Shown: positions 39,209-48,463 of the stretch, one piece after another
How positions within the stretch are numbered: the first letter of the stretch is position 1
Layout of the letters: the number at the start of each line of letters is the position of its first letter
Assembly: GCA_028279345.1 (NCBI GenBank)
Contig: JANQNY010000077.1
Span: 1 to 64,000, forward strand
Source: Geminicoccaceae bacterium
GTDB lineage: Bacteria; Pseudomonadota; Alphaproteobacteria; Geminicoccales; Geminicoccaceae
Direction: 5' to 3'
DNA: 64,000 bases
The notes under the pieces: generated by a model
What the model was told of the DNA's origin: nothing
What the model saw: the letters and a program-made list of their open reading frames with translations, nothing else
Database searches by the model: none
Translations under genes and position numbers: made by a program

Positions 39209-40651
39209 GTGGTCGATGCTCGTGCTCGGGACGAACCCCAGGTGAAGCCCTTCTCGCGACCGACGGACGAGCTTGGACAATTCGACGCCTCCGCGGCGAG
39301 CCAACTGATCGGCGCGGTCTGCGACATCGCCTTGGTGTTGGATGTGTCCGGGCTCGTTCAAGATGTGTCCCTGGGCGCCGACGATCTCCCCGCCGATCTC
39401 TGCCAGAGTTGGGTGGGTCGCCCGTTCATCGATAGCGTGTCACCCGAGAGCCGAGCCAAGATCTCCGAACTCGCGAATGATGCGCGCGGCGGCCAGGTGG
39501 GGCGTTGGCGCCATCTCAACCATCCTGACCCGAGCGGCACCGATTTCCCGGTACTCTATCGTGCGGTCGTTCTGCCAGGAACCGACCGGCTCCTGCTCGT
39601 GGGGCGGGACCTGCGCGCCACGGCGCAGCTGCAACAGCGCCTCATGACCGCGCAGCAGTCGATCGAGCGCGACTATTCGAGGCTCCGTCACGTTCAGACC
39701 CGCTATCGCCTGCTGTTCCAGATCGCGTCGGACCCCATCTTCGTGGTCGACGCCGCGAGCGTTCGCATCCTCGAAGCGAATCCTGCCGCGAGCCGACGTG
39801 TCACGGGTGATCTTACGGACCGCCCACTGCTGGACAGCTTCGCTGCGGCCGATCGCGAGGCGGTCGAGGGTATGCTCGCCGGTGTGCGGACCTCGGGCCG
39901 GCCCGACGAGGTGCTGGTCCGCACGGCCGACGGAGAAGAGCGGGTCACCGTGGCAGCCTCGCTGTTTCGCCAGGAGGCGAGCTCGCTGTTCCTGATCCGC
40001 CTGGGTTTCGTCGACCGTGTTCAAGCGGCGCCCGAATCGCTCGATGCCAAGCTCTTGCGCGCGCTCGCCGATGCACCCGACGGTTTCGTTCTGACGGCCT
40101 CGGATGGCCGCGTCGTCCATGTGAATGCCGCCTTCCTCGATCTTGCGCAGCTCGCCACCGTCGACAACGCGATCGGTGAGACGCTGGACCGTTGGATCGG
40201 CCGTTCCGGCGTTGACCTCAATGTCCTCATGGCCAACCTTCGCGAGCGGGGCATCGTGCGTCTGTTCGCCGCCGAGATGCGCGGCGAGCTCGGCGTCGTG
40301 ACCGAGGTCGAGATCTCCGCCGTGTCGGTGGCTAACGGCCCCAAACCGAGCTTCGCGTTCGTGATCCGCAATATCGGCCGCCGCCTCGAGCAGACCGAGA
40401 CCAAGCCCGGACGCTCGCTGCCGAGTTCGGTGGAGCAGCTCACCGAGCTCGTGGGGCGCGTCTCGCTCAAGGACTTGGTGCGTGAGACGACCGACATGAT
40501 CGAGCGCCTCTACATCGAGGCGGCGCTGGAGCTCACTAGCAACAACCGCGCGTCGGCGGCGGAGCTTCTGGGGCTGAGCCGCCAGTCGCTCTACGTCAAG
40601 CTCAACCGCTACGGCCTCAAGAACGGCGAAGCGGAGCCGGAGGGGGCGTGA
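39209..40651 (+). CDS. ppsR: PpsR/CrtJ-type transcriptional regulator of photosynthesis genes
   Basis: The 480-residue protein has an N-terminal PAS-like domain (about 30-140) and a helical linker (QLQQRLMTAQQSIERDYSRLRHVQTRYRLLF). Two PAS domains follow (about 165-280 and 290-395), with a Fis-type helix-turn-helix at the C-terminus (NNRASAAELLGLSRQSLYVKLNRYGL). PpsR represses pigment and light-harvesting genes under oxygen or light. Only two cysteines are present, at about 38 and 64. The position before IEAALELT, a redox-active cysteine in model PpsR, is tyrosine (ERLYIEAA). The GTG start at 39209 is uncertain; a GTG at 39242 is an alternative. Confidence 0.93.
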   Translation: MVDARARDEPQVKPFSRPTDELGQFDASAASQLIGAVCDIALVLDVSGLVQDVSLGADDLPADLCQSWVGRPFIDSVSPESRAKISELANDARGGQVGRWRHLNHPDPSGTDFPVLYRAVVLPGTDRLLLVGRDLRATAQLQQRLMTAQQSIERDYSRLRHVQTRYRLLFQIASDPIFVVDAASVRILEANPAASRRVTGDLTDRPLLDSFAAADREAVEGMLAGVRTSGRPDEVLVRTADGEERVTVAASLFRQEASSLFLIRLGFVDRVQAAPESLDAKLLRALADAPDGFVLTASDGRVVHVNAAFLDLAQLATVDNAIGETLDRWIGRSGVDLNVLMANLRERGIVRLFAAEMRGELGVVTEVEISAVSVANGPKPSFAFVIRNIGRRLEQTETKPGRSLPSSVEQLTELVGRVSLKDLVRETTDMIERLYIEAALELTSNNRASAAELLGLSRQSLYVKLNRYGLKNGEAEPEGA

Positions 40652-41532
40652 CCTCTAGCGCGACTCCGCACCCCGCGGCCATTCTCGAGCTGCTCAAGCC
40701 GATCACCTGGTTCCCGCCCATGTGGGCCTACGGCTGTGGGGTGGTCGCCGCTGGTGTGTCCTTGGGCGACCGCTGGCCGCTTCTGGTCCTCGGCGTGATC
40801 CTCGCCGGGCCGTTGGTCTGTGCCACGAGCCAGGCGGTGAACGACTGGTTCGATCGCCATGTCGACGCCATCAACGAGCCTGATCGACCGATCCCCTCGG
40901 GCCGCATCCCGGGGCGTTGGGGCCTGTGGATCGCGCTCCTCTGGACGCTTCTGTCGCTCGTCGTCGCCACGACGCTTGGCGCGTGGGGCTTCGCTGCCGC
41001 CGTCGTCGCGTTGATCCTGGCTTGGGCCTACAGCGCCCCGCCGTTCCGCCTCAAGGCCAATGGATGGATCGGCAATCTCGCGGTTGGGCTCTCCTATGAG
41101 AGCCTCCCCTGGCTCACCGGCACTGCTGTCGTCACGGCGGCGATGCCCGACCCGCGCATCGCGCTCGTGGCGCTGCTCTATGGCCTCGGTGCCCACGGCA
41201 TCATGACCCTCAACGACTTCAAGTCCGTCGAAGGCGACACCCGCATGGGGGTCGGCTCCTTGCCCGTACGTCTCGGTGTTGAGCCGGCGGCCCGGCTGGC
41301 ATGTGTGGTCATGGCAGCGGCACAGGTCGCGGTCATAGGGCTGTTGGTTCTCTGGGATCGTCCAGTCCATGCGGCTGTCGTCGCGCTGCTGCTCGTAGCC
41401 CAGGGAGGGCTCATGCTGCGTCTGCTGCGCGATCCCCGAGGTCTCGCGCCGTGGTACAACGCGACCGGCATCATGCTCTACGTGCTGGGCATGCTGGCCG
41501 CCGCTTTCGCTTTGCGCGGGCTCGCCTCGTGA
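40648..41532 (+). CDS. bchG: Bacteriochlorophyll synthase
   Basis: The 294-residue UbiA-type membrane prenyltransferase attaches the geranylgeranyl or phytyl tail to bacteriochlorophyllide a. It has the two Asp-rich motifs NDWFDRHVDAINEPDRPIPSG and NDFKSVEGDTRMGVGSLPV, plus LKPITWFPPMWAYGCGVV and WYNATGIMLYVLGML. Its GTG overlaps the ppsR stop (GTGA), and its own stop overlaps the next GTG, so ppsR-bchG-pucC-bchP form one unit. Confidence 0.96.
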   Translation: MTSSATPHPAAILELLKPITWFPPMWAYGCGVVAAGVSLGDRWPLLVLGVILAGPLVCATSQAVNDWFDRHVDAINEPDRPIPSGRIPGRWGLWIALLWTLLSLVVATTLGAWGFAAAVVALILAWAYSAPPFRLKANGWIGNLAVGLSYESLPWLTGTAVVTAAMPDPRIALVALLYGLGAHGIMTLNDFKSVEGDTRMGVGSLPVRLGVEPAARLACVVMAAAQVAVIGLLVLWDRPVHAAVVALLLVAQGGLMLRLLRDPRGLAPWYNATGIMLYVLGMLAAAFALRGLAS

Positions 41533-42863
41533 CGCCGCCGCTGGGCTGGCTGGGGATCGTCCGGCTCGGCCTCGTCCAGGCGTCGCTCGGTGCCGTCGTC
41601 GTGCTGACGAGCTCGACGCTTAACCGCGTCATGGTCGTCGAGCTGGGGTTTGCGGCCGCGGCCGCCGGTGCGCTCGTCGCCATCTACCACGCCGTGCAGA
41701 TCCTGAGGCCGCGCTTCGGCTACGGCTCAGACGTTACCGGCCGACGGACGCCCTGGATCATCGGCGGCATGGCCGTCCTTACGGCGAGTGGTGTGCTCGC
41801 CGCGGTGGCGACCGCATGGATGGCGGTCGATCCGTTTGCGGGCATGGCCCTGGCGGCCGTCGCGTACTTCCTCATCGGCGTGGGTGGTGGTGCAAGCGGC
41901 ACGGCTCTGCTGGCGCTCACGGCGGCCCGTGTCGCGCCCGAGCGCCGACCGGCGGCGGCGGCGATCCTCTGGCTGATGATGATCATGGGCTTCGTCGTCA
42001 CGGCCGCCTCGGCGGGCACAATGCTCGACCCATACAGCCATACGCGGCTCATTGCCGTCGTTGCCGTTGTCGCCGTCACTGCCTTCATCGTCGCGGTCCT
42101 TGCGGTCCAGGGCCTGGAGAAGGGTCGTACGGTGGCGGCCGAGGTCGAGCACGCTCGCGAATCGTCGTTCCGTGAGGCGTTGCGCCAGATTTGGGCCGAG
42201 CCCGACGCCCGGCGGTTCACGATCTTCGTCTTCGTGGCGATGCTCGCCTACAGCGCGCAGGACCTGATCCTCGAGCCCTTCGCCGGGCTCGCCTTTGCCA
42301 TGACCCCCGGCGAGACGACGCGGCTCGCGAGCCTGCAGTACACGGGCGTCTTGTTCGGCATGATCACCGTCGCGGTGCTCGGCAGTCGCGGTCTCGCGCC
42401 GCGCGGCTGGATGCGACGCTGGACCGTCGCGGGCTGCGTTGCGTCGAGCGTCGCGCTCGCCGGTCTCGTCGTCGCTGCCTGGTGGGGACCTGGCTGGCCG
42501 ATCCGCACGAACGTCTTCGTCCTCGGCTTCACCAACGGTGTGTTCGCGGTCGCCGCGATCGGCTCGATGATGACGCTCGCCGGCTCCGGGATGGCCGGTC
42601 GCGAGGGCGTCCGCTTGGGCCTTTGGGGCGCTGCCCAGGCAATTGCGTCGGCGCTCGGCGGCTTTCTCGGCACCGTCATGGCCGATATCGCGCGCCTGCT
42701 GCTGGCGTCGCCTGCCACGGCCTACGGCACGGTCTTCGCGCTGGAAGCGATTCTGTTTCTCGTGGCTGCGCGCATCGCCTTCGCCGTCACCGGCCCGAAG
42801 GAGGCGCCGCCCGTCGACATCAATGCGCGCGGTGGGCTCGCCGCGCCCACCGCTGGAGGATAG
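41529..42863 (+). CDS. PucC-family MFS transporter between bchG and bchP
   Basis: The 444-residue, twelve-helix protein is a second PucC/LhaA-family member in the window (LGIVRLGLVQASLGAVVVLTSSTLNRVMVVELG, RPRFGYGSDVTGRRTPWIIGGM, AQDLILEPFAGLAFAMTPGETTRL). As I recall, homologues in this position (Bch2/ORF428) have been proposed to handle bacteriochlorophyll or assist LH assembly. The GTG at 41529 overlaps bchG by four bases; the longer frame upstream is bchG out of frame. Confidence 0.93.
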   Translation: MTPPLGWLGIVRLGLVQASLGAVVVLTSSTLNRVMVVELGFAAAAAGALVAIYHAVQILRPRFGYGSDVTGRRTPWIIGGMAVLTASGVLAAVATAWMAVDPFAGMALAAVAYFLIGVGGGASGTALLALTAARVAPERRPAAAAILWLMMIMGFVVTAASAGTMLDPYSHTRLIAVVAVVAVTAFIVAVLAVQGLEKGRTVAAEVEHARESSFREALRQIWAEPDARRFTIFVFVAMLAYSAQDLILEPFAGLAFAMTPGETTRLASLQYTGVLFGMITVAVLGSRGLAPRGWMRRWTVAGCVASSVALAGLVVAAWWGPGWPIRTNVFVLGFTNGVFAVAAIGSMMTLAGSGMAGREGVRLGLWGAAQAIASALGGFLGTVMADIARLLLASPATAYGTVFALEAILFLVAARIAFAVTGPKEAPPVDINARGGLAAPTAGG

Positions 42864-42867
42864 ATCC

Positions 42868-44070
42868 GTGCAGGGCGCTCAGACTTTCGACGCCGTGGTG
42901 ATCGGTGGCGGCCCCGCCGGTGCCACGGCGGCGCAACGCCTCTCCGAAGCGGGTCGCGAGGTGCTCCTGCTCGACCGCGACGGGCGGATCAAGCCGTGCG
43001 GTGGCGCGATCCCCCCCAGGCTCATCGACGAGTTCGCCATTCCCGACGAACAGCTCGTCGCCCACATCACCTCGGCGCGGATCATCTCGCCCAAAGGGGC
43101 CCAGGTAGACATCCCCATCAAGGGCGGCTTCGTCGGCATGGTCGACCGGTGCAGCTTTGACGAGTGGCTGCGCGAGCGGGCGCGGCACGCGGGTGCCGAG
43201 CGTCGGACCGGCATCTTCGAGCACCTGGAACCACAGGCCGACGGCACGACCCTGGTTCACTACCATCCGGGCAGTTCGCATACGACCAAGCAGACCGAAA
43301 CGGTCCGCGCCCGTGCGGTCATCGGCGCGGACGGCGCGCGCTCGGAGGTGGCCCGCCAGGCGGTGCCCCAGCATGAGACACCGCTCGTCTTCGCCTATCA
43401 CGAGATCGCGGAGGCGCCCGACGGCGTCGGTGACGGCTACGACGCCAGCCGCTGCGACGTCTACTACGACGGCCGCCTCTCACCCGACTTCTACGGCTGG
43501 GTGTTTCCGCATGGGCGGACCGTCAGCATCGGCACCGGCACGGCGCAAAAGGGCTTCTCGCTCCGCGATGCGGTCGGCGGCCTGCGCCGGGCGGCGGGGC
43601 TCGAGACCTGCTCGACGATCCGTCACGAAGGGGCGCCCATCCCCTTGAAGCCGCTACCGCGTTGGGACGATGGCCGCAATGTGGTGCTAGCCGGCGATGC
43701 GGCAGGGGTGGTGGCTCCGGCGTCTGGCGAAGGCATCTTCTATGCGATGATGGGTGGCCGACTGGCGGGAGACGCGGTCGACGCATTCTGCCGCACGGGC
43801 GACGCGCGCAAGCTGGGCGAGGCGCGCCGGCGGTTCATGCGTAGCCACGGCAACGTCTTCTGGGTCCTGGGTCTCCTGCAACGCTACTGGTACACGGACG
43901 ATGATCGCAGGGAGCGCTTCGTCTCGATCTGCCGGGACGTGGACGTGCAGGAGCTCACCTTCGACGCCTACATGCACAAGGAGCTCGTCAAGGCGCGGCC
44001 GCTCGCCCATGTCCGCATCTTCTTTAAGAACCTCGTCCATCTGACCGGCATGGTGCCGGCGCGCACGTGA
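42868..44070 (+). CDS. bchP: Geranylgeranyl diphosphate/bacteriochlorophyll reductase
   Basis: The 400-residue FAD enzyme reduces the geranylgeranyl tail to phytyl. It has the Rossmann GGGPAGATAAQRLSEAGREVLLLD, the characteristic KPCGGAIPPRLIDEF, VIGADGARSEVAR, YYDGRLSPDFYGWVFPHG and NVVLAGDAAGVVAPASGEGIFYAMMGG. The GTG at 42868 has GGAGGA seven bases upstream; the longer frame is the PucC gene out of frame. Unlike many clusters, no idi gene follows. Confidence 0.96.
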   Translation: MQGAQTFDAVVIGGGPAGATAAQRLSEAGREVLLLDRDGRIKPCGGAIPPRLIDEFAIPDEQLVAHITSARIISPKGAQVDIPIKGGFVGMVDRCSFDEWLRERARHAGAERRTGIFEHLEPQADGTTLVHYHPGSSHTTKQTETVRARAVIGADGARSEVARQAVPQHETPLVFAYHEIAEAPDGVGDGYDASRCDVYYDGRLSPDFYGWVFPHGRTVSIGTGTAQKGFSLRDAVGGLRRAAGLETCSTIRHEGAPIPLKPLPRWDDGRNVVLAGDAAGVVAPASGEGIFYAMMGGRLAGDAVDAFCRTGDARKLGEARRRFMRSHGNVFWVLGLLQRYWYTDDDRRERFVSICRDVDVQELTFDAYMHKELVKARPLAHVRIFFKNLVHLTGMVPART

Positions 44071-44072
44071 TC

Positions 44073-44102
44073 GGCGACCGAGTCCGCGGACACTCGATCG
44101 CC
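44073..44102 (+). terminator. Hairpin just after bchP
   Basis: Two 11-base arms (44073-44083 and 44092-44102) pair with one mismatch around an eight-base loop, starting three bases after the bchP stop codon. There is no T run after it, so it may stabilise the upstream mRNA or weakly attenuate readthrough into the PEP-carboxylase-like gene rather than act as a strong intrinsic terminator. Confidence 0.35.
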
Positions 44103-44123
44103 TGAGGGGGAGCCGCTTCAACC

Positions 44124-47036
44124 ATGGACGCCGCCACCCTGCGTGACGACGATCTGCTGACGTGGCTCCAGACGAGCCTCGAAGAGTTGCGCGGTCTCGC
44201 CGCCAAGGACCCGTTCGCCAACCCGGTCCTCCTGCTGGCCCTCGAGCTGGAGCGTCGATGGCAGGCAGGCGCCATCGATGACCTGGCGGTCGATGGGGTC
44301 ATCCGCAAGCTGACCTTGAGCGCCAGCCTCGAGCGCGCCGAACGGCTGGGTGCGCACGTCGGTGAGCACGATCCGGAGCGCAACGCGACGCAACAGCGGG
44401 CGCTGTTCGCCGCGTTGCCTGACGACTGGGGAGCCTTCCGGGCGGCCGTCGAGCAGCCCAGCTTCGGCTTCGTCTTCACAGCCCATCCGACCTTCGCCCA
44501 CGCCGTCGACGTGCAGATCGATCTGCTCTGCCTAGCGCTCGACCGCGACGACAAGGGCCTGCCGCTCGACGCGGCCGCACGCGAGGCGTTGGTCGACCGC
44601 CTGGCGACCGCCGAGCACCGTACGCGCCAGCCGATCGATCTCGACACCGAGCATCGCCTTAGTCTCGCGGCCATCGACCGCTTGCGCCGTGTGCTGAGTA
44701 CCGCCCATCGACGCGTTCTCGACGTTGCCCGCGAGAGGTTCCCCGAGCACTGGCGGCAACTGCGCCCGCAGCTCGCGACGGTCGCCACGTGGGTGGGCTA
44801 CGACCTCGACGGCCGCGCCGATATCCCCTGGCGGACGATGTTCGAGAAGCGCCTGGAGGTCCAGGTTCGCCAGCTCGTGTCCCTACGCGATCGGGTGCGT
44901 GCACTCTTGGCCCGTGCCAAGGCGGAGCCGACCGTCCTTTCGCCGTTGGAGTTGCTCGAGGCCCGCCTCGCTCTGGCGGTCAAGACCGCTCAGGAAGGTG
45001 TGGCCGTGATGGCGGGCGACGCCGACGACGAAACAGCCATGGAGCAGCTTGCCGCCTGGTCGCGCGAGGCCCTGCGACCGGACCCGATCCGGCTCGCATC
45101 TGCGCGCCAGCTCGTGCCGATCGTTGAGCGGGCGCTCGAGCGCACGGCCGACGACGAACTTGCTCTCGACCTCGCCGTCCTGGCTGCCGAGCTCGCCGGT
45201 ACCGGGCTCGCGCGTGCGCAGACCCATCTCCGCATCAACGCCGTCCAGCTGCACAATGCGATCAGGAAGCAGCTCGGCATGGACCATGCGCCCGACGACC
45301 CGAGCTATCGCCTCAGCTACCTCGATTCGATCGTCACGTTGATCGACGGGGCGCAGCCCGCAACGATCCACTTCGGCTCGCTCAACGCCGAACGCACCAC
45401 GGCGCGGCGGGTCTTCATGCTGATGGCGCAGCTCTTGAAGGTGGCCGACGAGGACGAGCCGCTGCGTTTCCTGATCGCCGAGACCGAGAGCGCCTTCACG
45501 CTGCTCACGGCGCTCTACTTCGCCAAGCTCTTCGGCATCGACGAGCGCATCGACATCTCGCCGCTGTTCGAGACCGAGAAGGCGTTGACGCGCGGCGTCG
45601 AGGTGGTCGGCGAGGCGCTCGGCCGGCGCCCCTATCGCGAGTACGTCCGCCGCCGTGGCAGGCTCTGCCTGCAGATGGGCTATTCCGATGCCGGCCGCTA
45701 TCTGGGCCAGACGGCGGCAGCGGTGCGGATCGAGCGGCTCAAGCTCGAAATCGCGGCCTTGCTGAACGCCGCCGGGTTGGGCGATGTCGAGGTCGTCATC
45801 TTCGACACACACGGCGAGAGCATCGGCCGTGGCGCTCATCCGGCGAGCTTCGCCGATCGTCTGGCCTACCTGAACACCGCGGAGACCCGCCGCCGCTTCC
45901 GAGCCTGCGGCATTCGCGTCAAGGCAGAGGCGAGCTTTCAGGGCGGCGACGGCTACCTTCCGTTCCTTCACCCGCTGACCGCCGAGGCCGTGCTCACGCG
46001 CGTTCTCGAGCATGCGCTGACGCCGCCACCGCCGACCGCGGATCCGTTCTACGCCGACGACGTCTACGCCGCGGAGTTCTTCAGCGTCGTCAACCGTTTC
46101 TCGCACGTCTTGATCGACGACCCCGACTATGCGGCCCTGCTCGGTGCCTATGGGGCGAACATGCTCGATGCGACGGGCTCCAGGGCGGTGCGGCGGCAGC
46201 ACGAAGGCCACGGACCACCGAACCTCGAGCACCCCTCGCAGCTCCGTGCGATCCCGAACAACGCCATCCTTCAGCAGCTCGGCTTCCTCGCCAACTCGCT
46301 AGGCGGCGCCGGCGCCGCGATCGCCAAGAACCCCGATCGCTTCCACGTGCTCTATGCCGAGAGCGAACGGTTCCGGCGCCTGGTCGGCATGATCGAGCAT
46401 GCCTTCAAATACTCGGACCCGGCCGTGTTGCGCGCGCATGTCGACATCCTCGATCCAGGCTTGTGGCTGTTGCGTGGGGCGAGCACCACGGAGACGTCGC
46501 GGCAGGAGTGCTTCCGCGCGGTCGCCGCCGCGTGCGAACGCAGCGGCGTGCACGAGCGGCTCGTGCGGGTGTACCGCGTCCTGATGCGCGACTACCTCGA
46601 TCTCGCGGAAGGCTTGCGGCGCCACCGGCGCCGGCAGCGTGAGGAGGGCCTCAGCCCGATCGTCGTCTCCGCCACGACGCGCGACACCATGCACCTCCTC
46701 CACGCGGTTCGGCTCGCCTGCATGCTTCGGATGTTCGCGCTCGCGGTGCAGGTGCCGGACTTCTCCGGACGACACGAGATGACCCGCGAGGAGATCCTCG
46801 CGTTCGTCTTGCATCTCGATGTCGACGCTGCGGTGACGACGCTCAAGCGCATCTTCCCCTACCAGCAGACCACCGCGCCGGCGGTCGACTGGGGCGAGAC
46901 CGCGACCTACCCCGATGCCGACGGCGAATCCTACCGCCAAGAGCATGAGCAGCTCTTCGATCCGCTCGCCGAGCTTGCGGACCGCGTGCGCCGGATCTCG
47001 GCGGCGCTCGTGCACCATCTGGGTGCGGTGGGGTAG
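44124..47036 (+). CDS. Phosphoenolpyruvate carboxylase-like protein with altered active site
   Basis: The 970-residue protein has the PEP carboxylase layout, including FVFTAHPTFAHAVD, LRINAVQLHNAIRKQLG and SIGRG. However, the signature residues differ from functional enzymes. TAHPTE is TAHPTF (histidine kept). GGDRDGNP is GYDLDGRAD. GYSDSxKDxG is GYSDAGRYLG. FHGRGGSIGRGG is FDTHGESIGRGA, losing the histidine and first arginine. SRPxKR and the C-terminal RNTG are absent. It may be a non-canonical or inactive homologue with another role. It follows bchP by 53 bases, preceded by GAGGGGGAG. Confidence 0.8.
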   Translation: MDAATLRDDDLLTWLQTSLEELRGLAAKDPFANPVLLLALELERRWQAGAIDDLAVDGVIRKLTLSASLERAERLGAHVGEHDPERNATQQRALFAALPDDWGAFRAAVEQPSFGFVFTAHPTFAHAVDVQIDLLCLALDRDDKGLPLDAAAREALVDRLATAEHRTRQPIDLDTEHRLSLAAIDRLRRVLSTAHRRVLDVARERFPEHWRQLRPQLATVATWVGYDLDGRADIPWRTMFEKRLEVQVRQLVSLRDRVRALLARAKAEPTVLSPLELLEARLALAVKTAQEGVAVMAGDADDETAMEQLAAWSREALRPDPIRLASARQLVPIVERALERTADDELALDLAVLAAELAGTGLARAQTHLRINAVQLHNAIRKQLGMDHAPDDPSYRLSYLDSIVTLIDGAQPATIHFGSLNAERTTARRVFMLMAQLLKVADEDEPLRFLIAETESAFTLLTALYFAKLFGIDERIDISPLFETEKALTRGVEVVGEALGRRPYREYVRRRGRLCLQMGYSDAGRYLGQTAAAVRIERLKLEIAALLNAAGLGDVEVVIFDTHGESIGRGAHPASFADRLAYLNTAETRRRFRACGIRVKAEASFQGGDGYLPFLHPLTAEAVLTRVLEHALTPPPPTADPFYADDVYAAEFFSVVNRFSHVLIDDPDYAALLGAYGANMLDATGSRAVRRQHEGHGPPNLEHPSQLRAIPNNAILQQLGFLANSLGGAGAAIAKNPDRFHVLYAESERFRRLVGMIEHAFKYSDPAVLRAHVDILDPGLWLLRGASTTETSRQECFRAVAAACERSGVHERLVRVYRVLMRDYLDLAEGLRRHRRRQREEGLSPIVVSATTRDTMHLLHAVRLACMLRMFALAVQVPDFSGRHEMTREEILAFVLHLDVDAAVTTLKRIFPYQQTTAPAVDWGETATYPDADGESYRQEHEQLFDPLAELADRVRRISAALVHHLGAVG

Positions 47037-47052
47037 GGTTGTTCTTTCCTTG

Positions 47053-47132
47053 CCGAGCCACCCGCACACCCCGCCCGTCCACCCAGGGCAGTATCCTAGT
47101 GGGTGGACGGGCGGGGTGTCCGGGTGGCTCGG
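47053..47132. terminator. Long near-perfect hairpin between convergent genes
   Basis: Arms of 32 bases (47053-47084 and 47101-47132) pair with a single mismatch around a 16-base loop (47085-47100). The element lies between the PEPC-like stop (47036) and the convergent glycosyltransferase stop (47149). Neither strand has a clear T run after it. The position suits a bidirectional terminator or RNA-stabilising structure; a small repeat element is another possibility. Confidence 0.55.
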
Positions 47133-47148
47133 CGGGAGCGTTGCGGCC

Positions 47149-48450
47149 CTAGGCGTCGAGCGGGCGGCGCATGGCCGTTCGGTCGTCGGCGGGCACCGGC
47201 CGCGGCGCCGCAGCCTCGGCTGCCTCGCGCTTCAGTCGTCCGAGATGGCTGCACCACGCATCGAACACGAGTGAGCGCAGCGTCGCGCGGAAGCGGTCGC
47301 GCGACCAGCGCCGAGCATTGGCCTGAAGATGCTGGGCTTCGAACAGCCGAGCTTGGTTCTCGATGAAGGCAACCGCGTCGGCGAGGGCTGTGTCGGTGAA
47401 CTCCTCGAGGAGCACGCCGGTCGGCGCGCGGCGCTCCAGGCCGTCGACGGTCTCTGCGGCTGCACTGCGCATCGGTGCGATGACTGGCACTCCTGCCTCC
47501 TGCGCCCAGACGGCGCGGGGATCGAACACGTCGCTAGGCGGCATGACCACAGCGAGCGCCTCGGGCAGCAGCTTCCGGAAGTTCTCGGGCGTCGGTGGCA
47601 GCGTCGTCCAGCCGCGACAGCGGCCCCGTGGGTCGGGTGTGCCGTGGCAGATCAGCTCTAGATCGGGCCGCAGCCGCAACAAGACCGCGAGGCGCGTCTG
47701 CCACGACGCCGAGATGCCGTCCCCTGCGACCAGGAGGCGCCGGCGCGGACCGGGGATGGCAATCGCACCATGCAGCTCGGCCGCTGGGTAGAGCAGGTTG
47801 GCGTCGACCTGCCAACGTTGGCGCAAGGTGGCCAGGAGCCGCCTGGAGCCGCACCACACCACGTCGGCGGAACTGAGCGCGCAGCGCTCCTGCAGGCTTG
47901 GCCCCAGCCGCCTGGCGGCGCCGGTCTCGTCGTTGCTGGTGCCCTCGAGATCGAGGATGTAGGTGAGGTCCAGCGCATCCGTGCGCGCCTGGAACCCGCG
48001 TGAGCGGCGGTCGCCAATCCTGAAGACGATGTCGTAGGCTCCCAGCGAGGGCGTTGCGGGCCGGAGCGGGCCACGCCGGAACCACCCGCGCCGATTGTCG
48101 GCGACCGTACTCCAGACAGTCGGCAGGCTCCCGCCGACGGGCGTGTTGGCCCGAGAACGGCGATCGGCCGTGATGTGCACATCGGCATTGGGAAGCGCGC
48201 TCAGCACGTCCTCGATCACCGGTGTGCGCCTGCCTTCGTCGTCGAGTTCATCGACAACGACCGCCACCCGCGCGGCCTCGCCGCTCATATGGTAGAGGAC
48301 CAGCTGCTCGCCGGCTGCGGTCGGGCTATCCGCACGCCGCCGGTCGGTCGTCGGAAACTCCACCTGCGCCAACGGCTTTCTCCCGGCTGCGATCCCACGC
48401 GCATCTTGTTCCGGAGGCGTTAGCACCGAGTTAAAGGTGGGTTCTCTCAT
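47149..48450 (-). CDS. Glycosyltransferase (GT4-like)
   Basis: The product (about 433 residues) has the GT-B pattern of family 4. An N-terminal Rossmann-like half includes EAARVAVVVDELDDEGRRTPVIEDVLSAL and SADVVWCGSRRLLATLRQRW. The C-terminal half has RRLLVAGDGISASWQTRL and VVMPPSDVFDPRAVWAQEAGVPVIAP, then a GVLLEEFTDTALADAV helix. The sugar donor and target are unknown and no polysaccharide cluster surrounds it. The start is uncertain: ATGs at 48465, 48450 and 48288 are in frame, none with a clear ribosome site. The 48288 start best fits the fold and would leave room for a promoter facing the divergent gene. Confidence 0.7.
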   Translation of the reverse strand: MREPTFNSVLTPPEQDARGIAAGRKPLAQVEFPTTDRRRADSPTAAGEQLVLYHMSGEAARVAVVVDELDDEGRRTPVIEDVLSALPNADVHITADRRSRANTPVGGSLPTVWSTVADNRRGWFRRGPLRPATPSLGAYDIVFRIGDRRSRGFQARTDALDLTYILDLEGTSNDETGAARRLGPSLQERCALSSADVVWCGSRRLLATLRQRWQVDANLLYPAAELHGAIAIPGPRRRLLVAGDGISASWQTRLAVLLRLRPDLELICHGTPDPRGRCRGWTTLPPTPENFRKLLPEALAVVMPPSDVFDPRAVWAQEAGVPVIAPMRSAAAETVDGLERRAPTGVLLEEFTDTALADAVAFIENQARLFEAQHLQANARRWSRDRFRATLRSLVFDAWCSHLGRLKREAAEAAAPRPVPADDRTAMRRPLDA

Positions 48451-48463
48451 TGCCGGATCAGTC

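Noticed and set aside
47053..47132. CRISPR or insertion-sequence terminal repeats
   Set aside because: Only one inverted pair is present with no repeat-spacer array or transposase between the arms.
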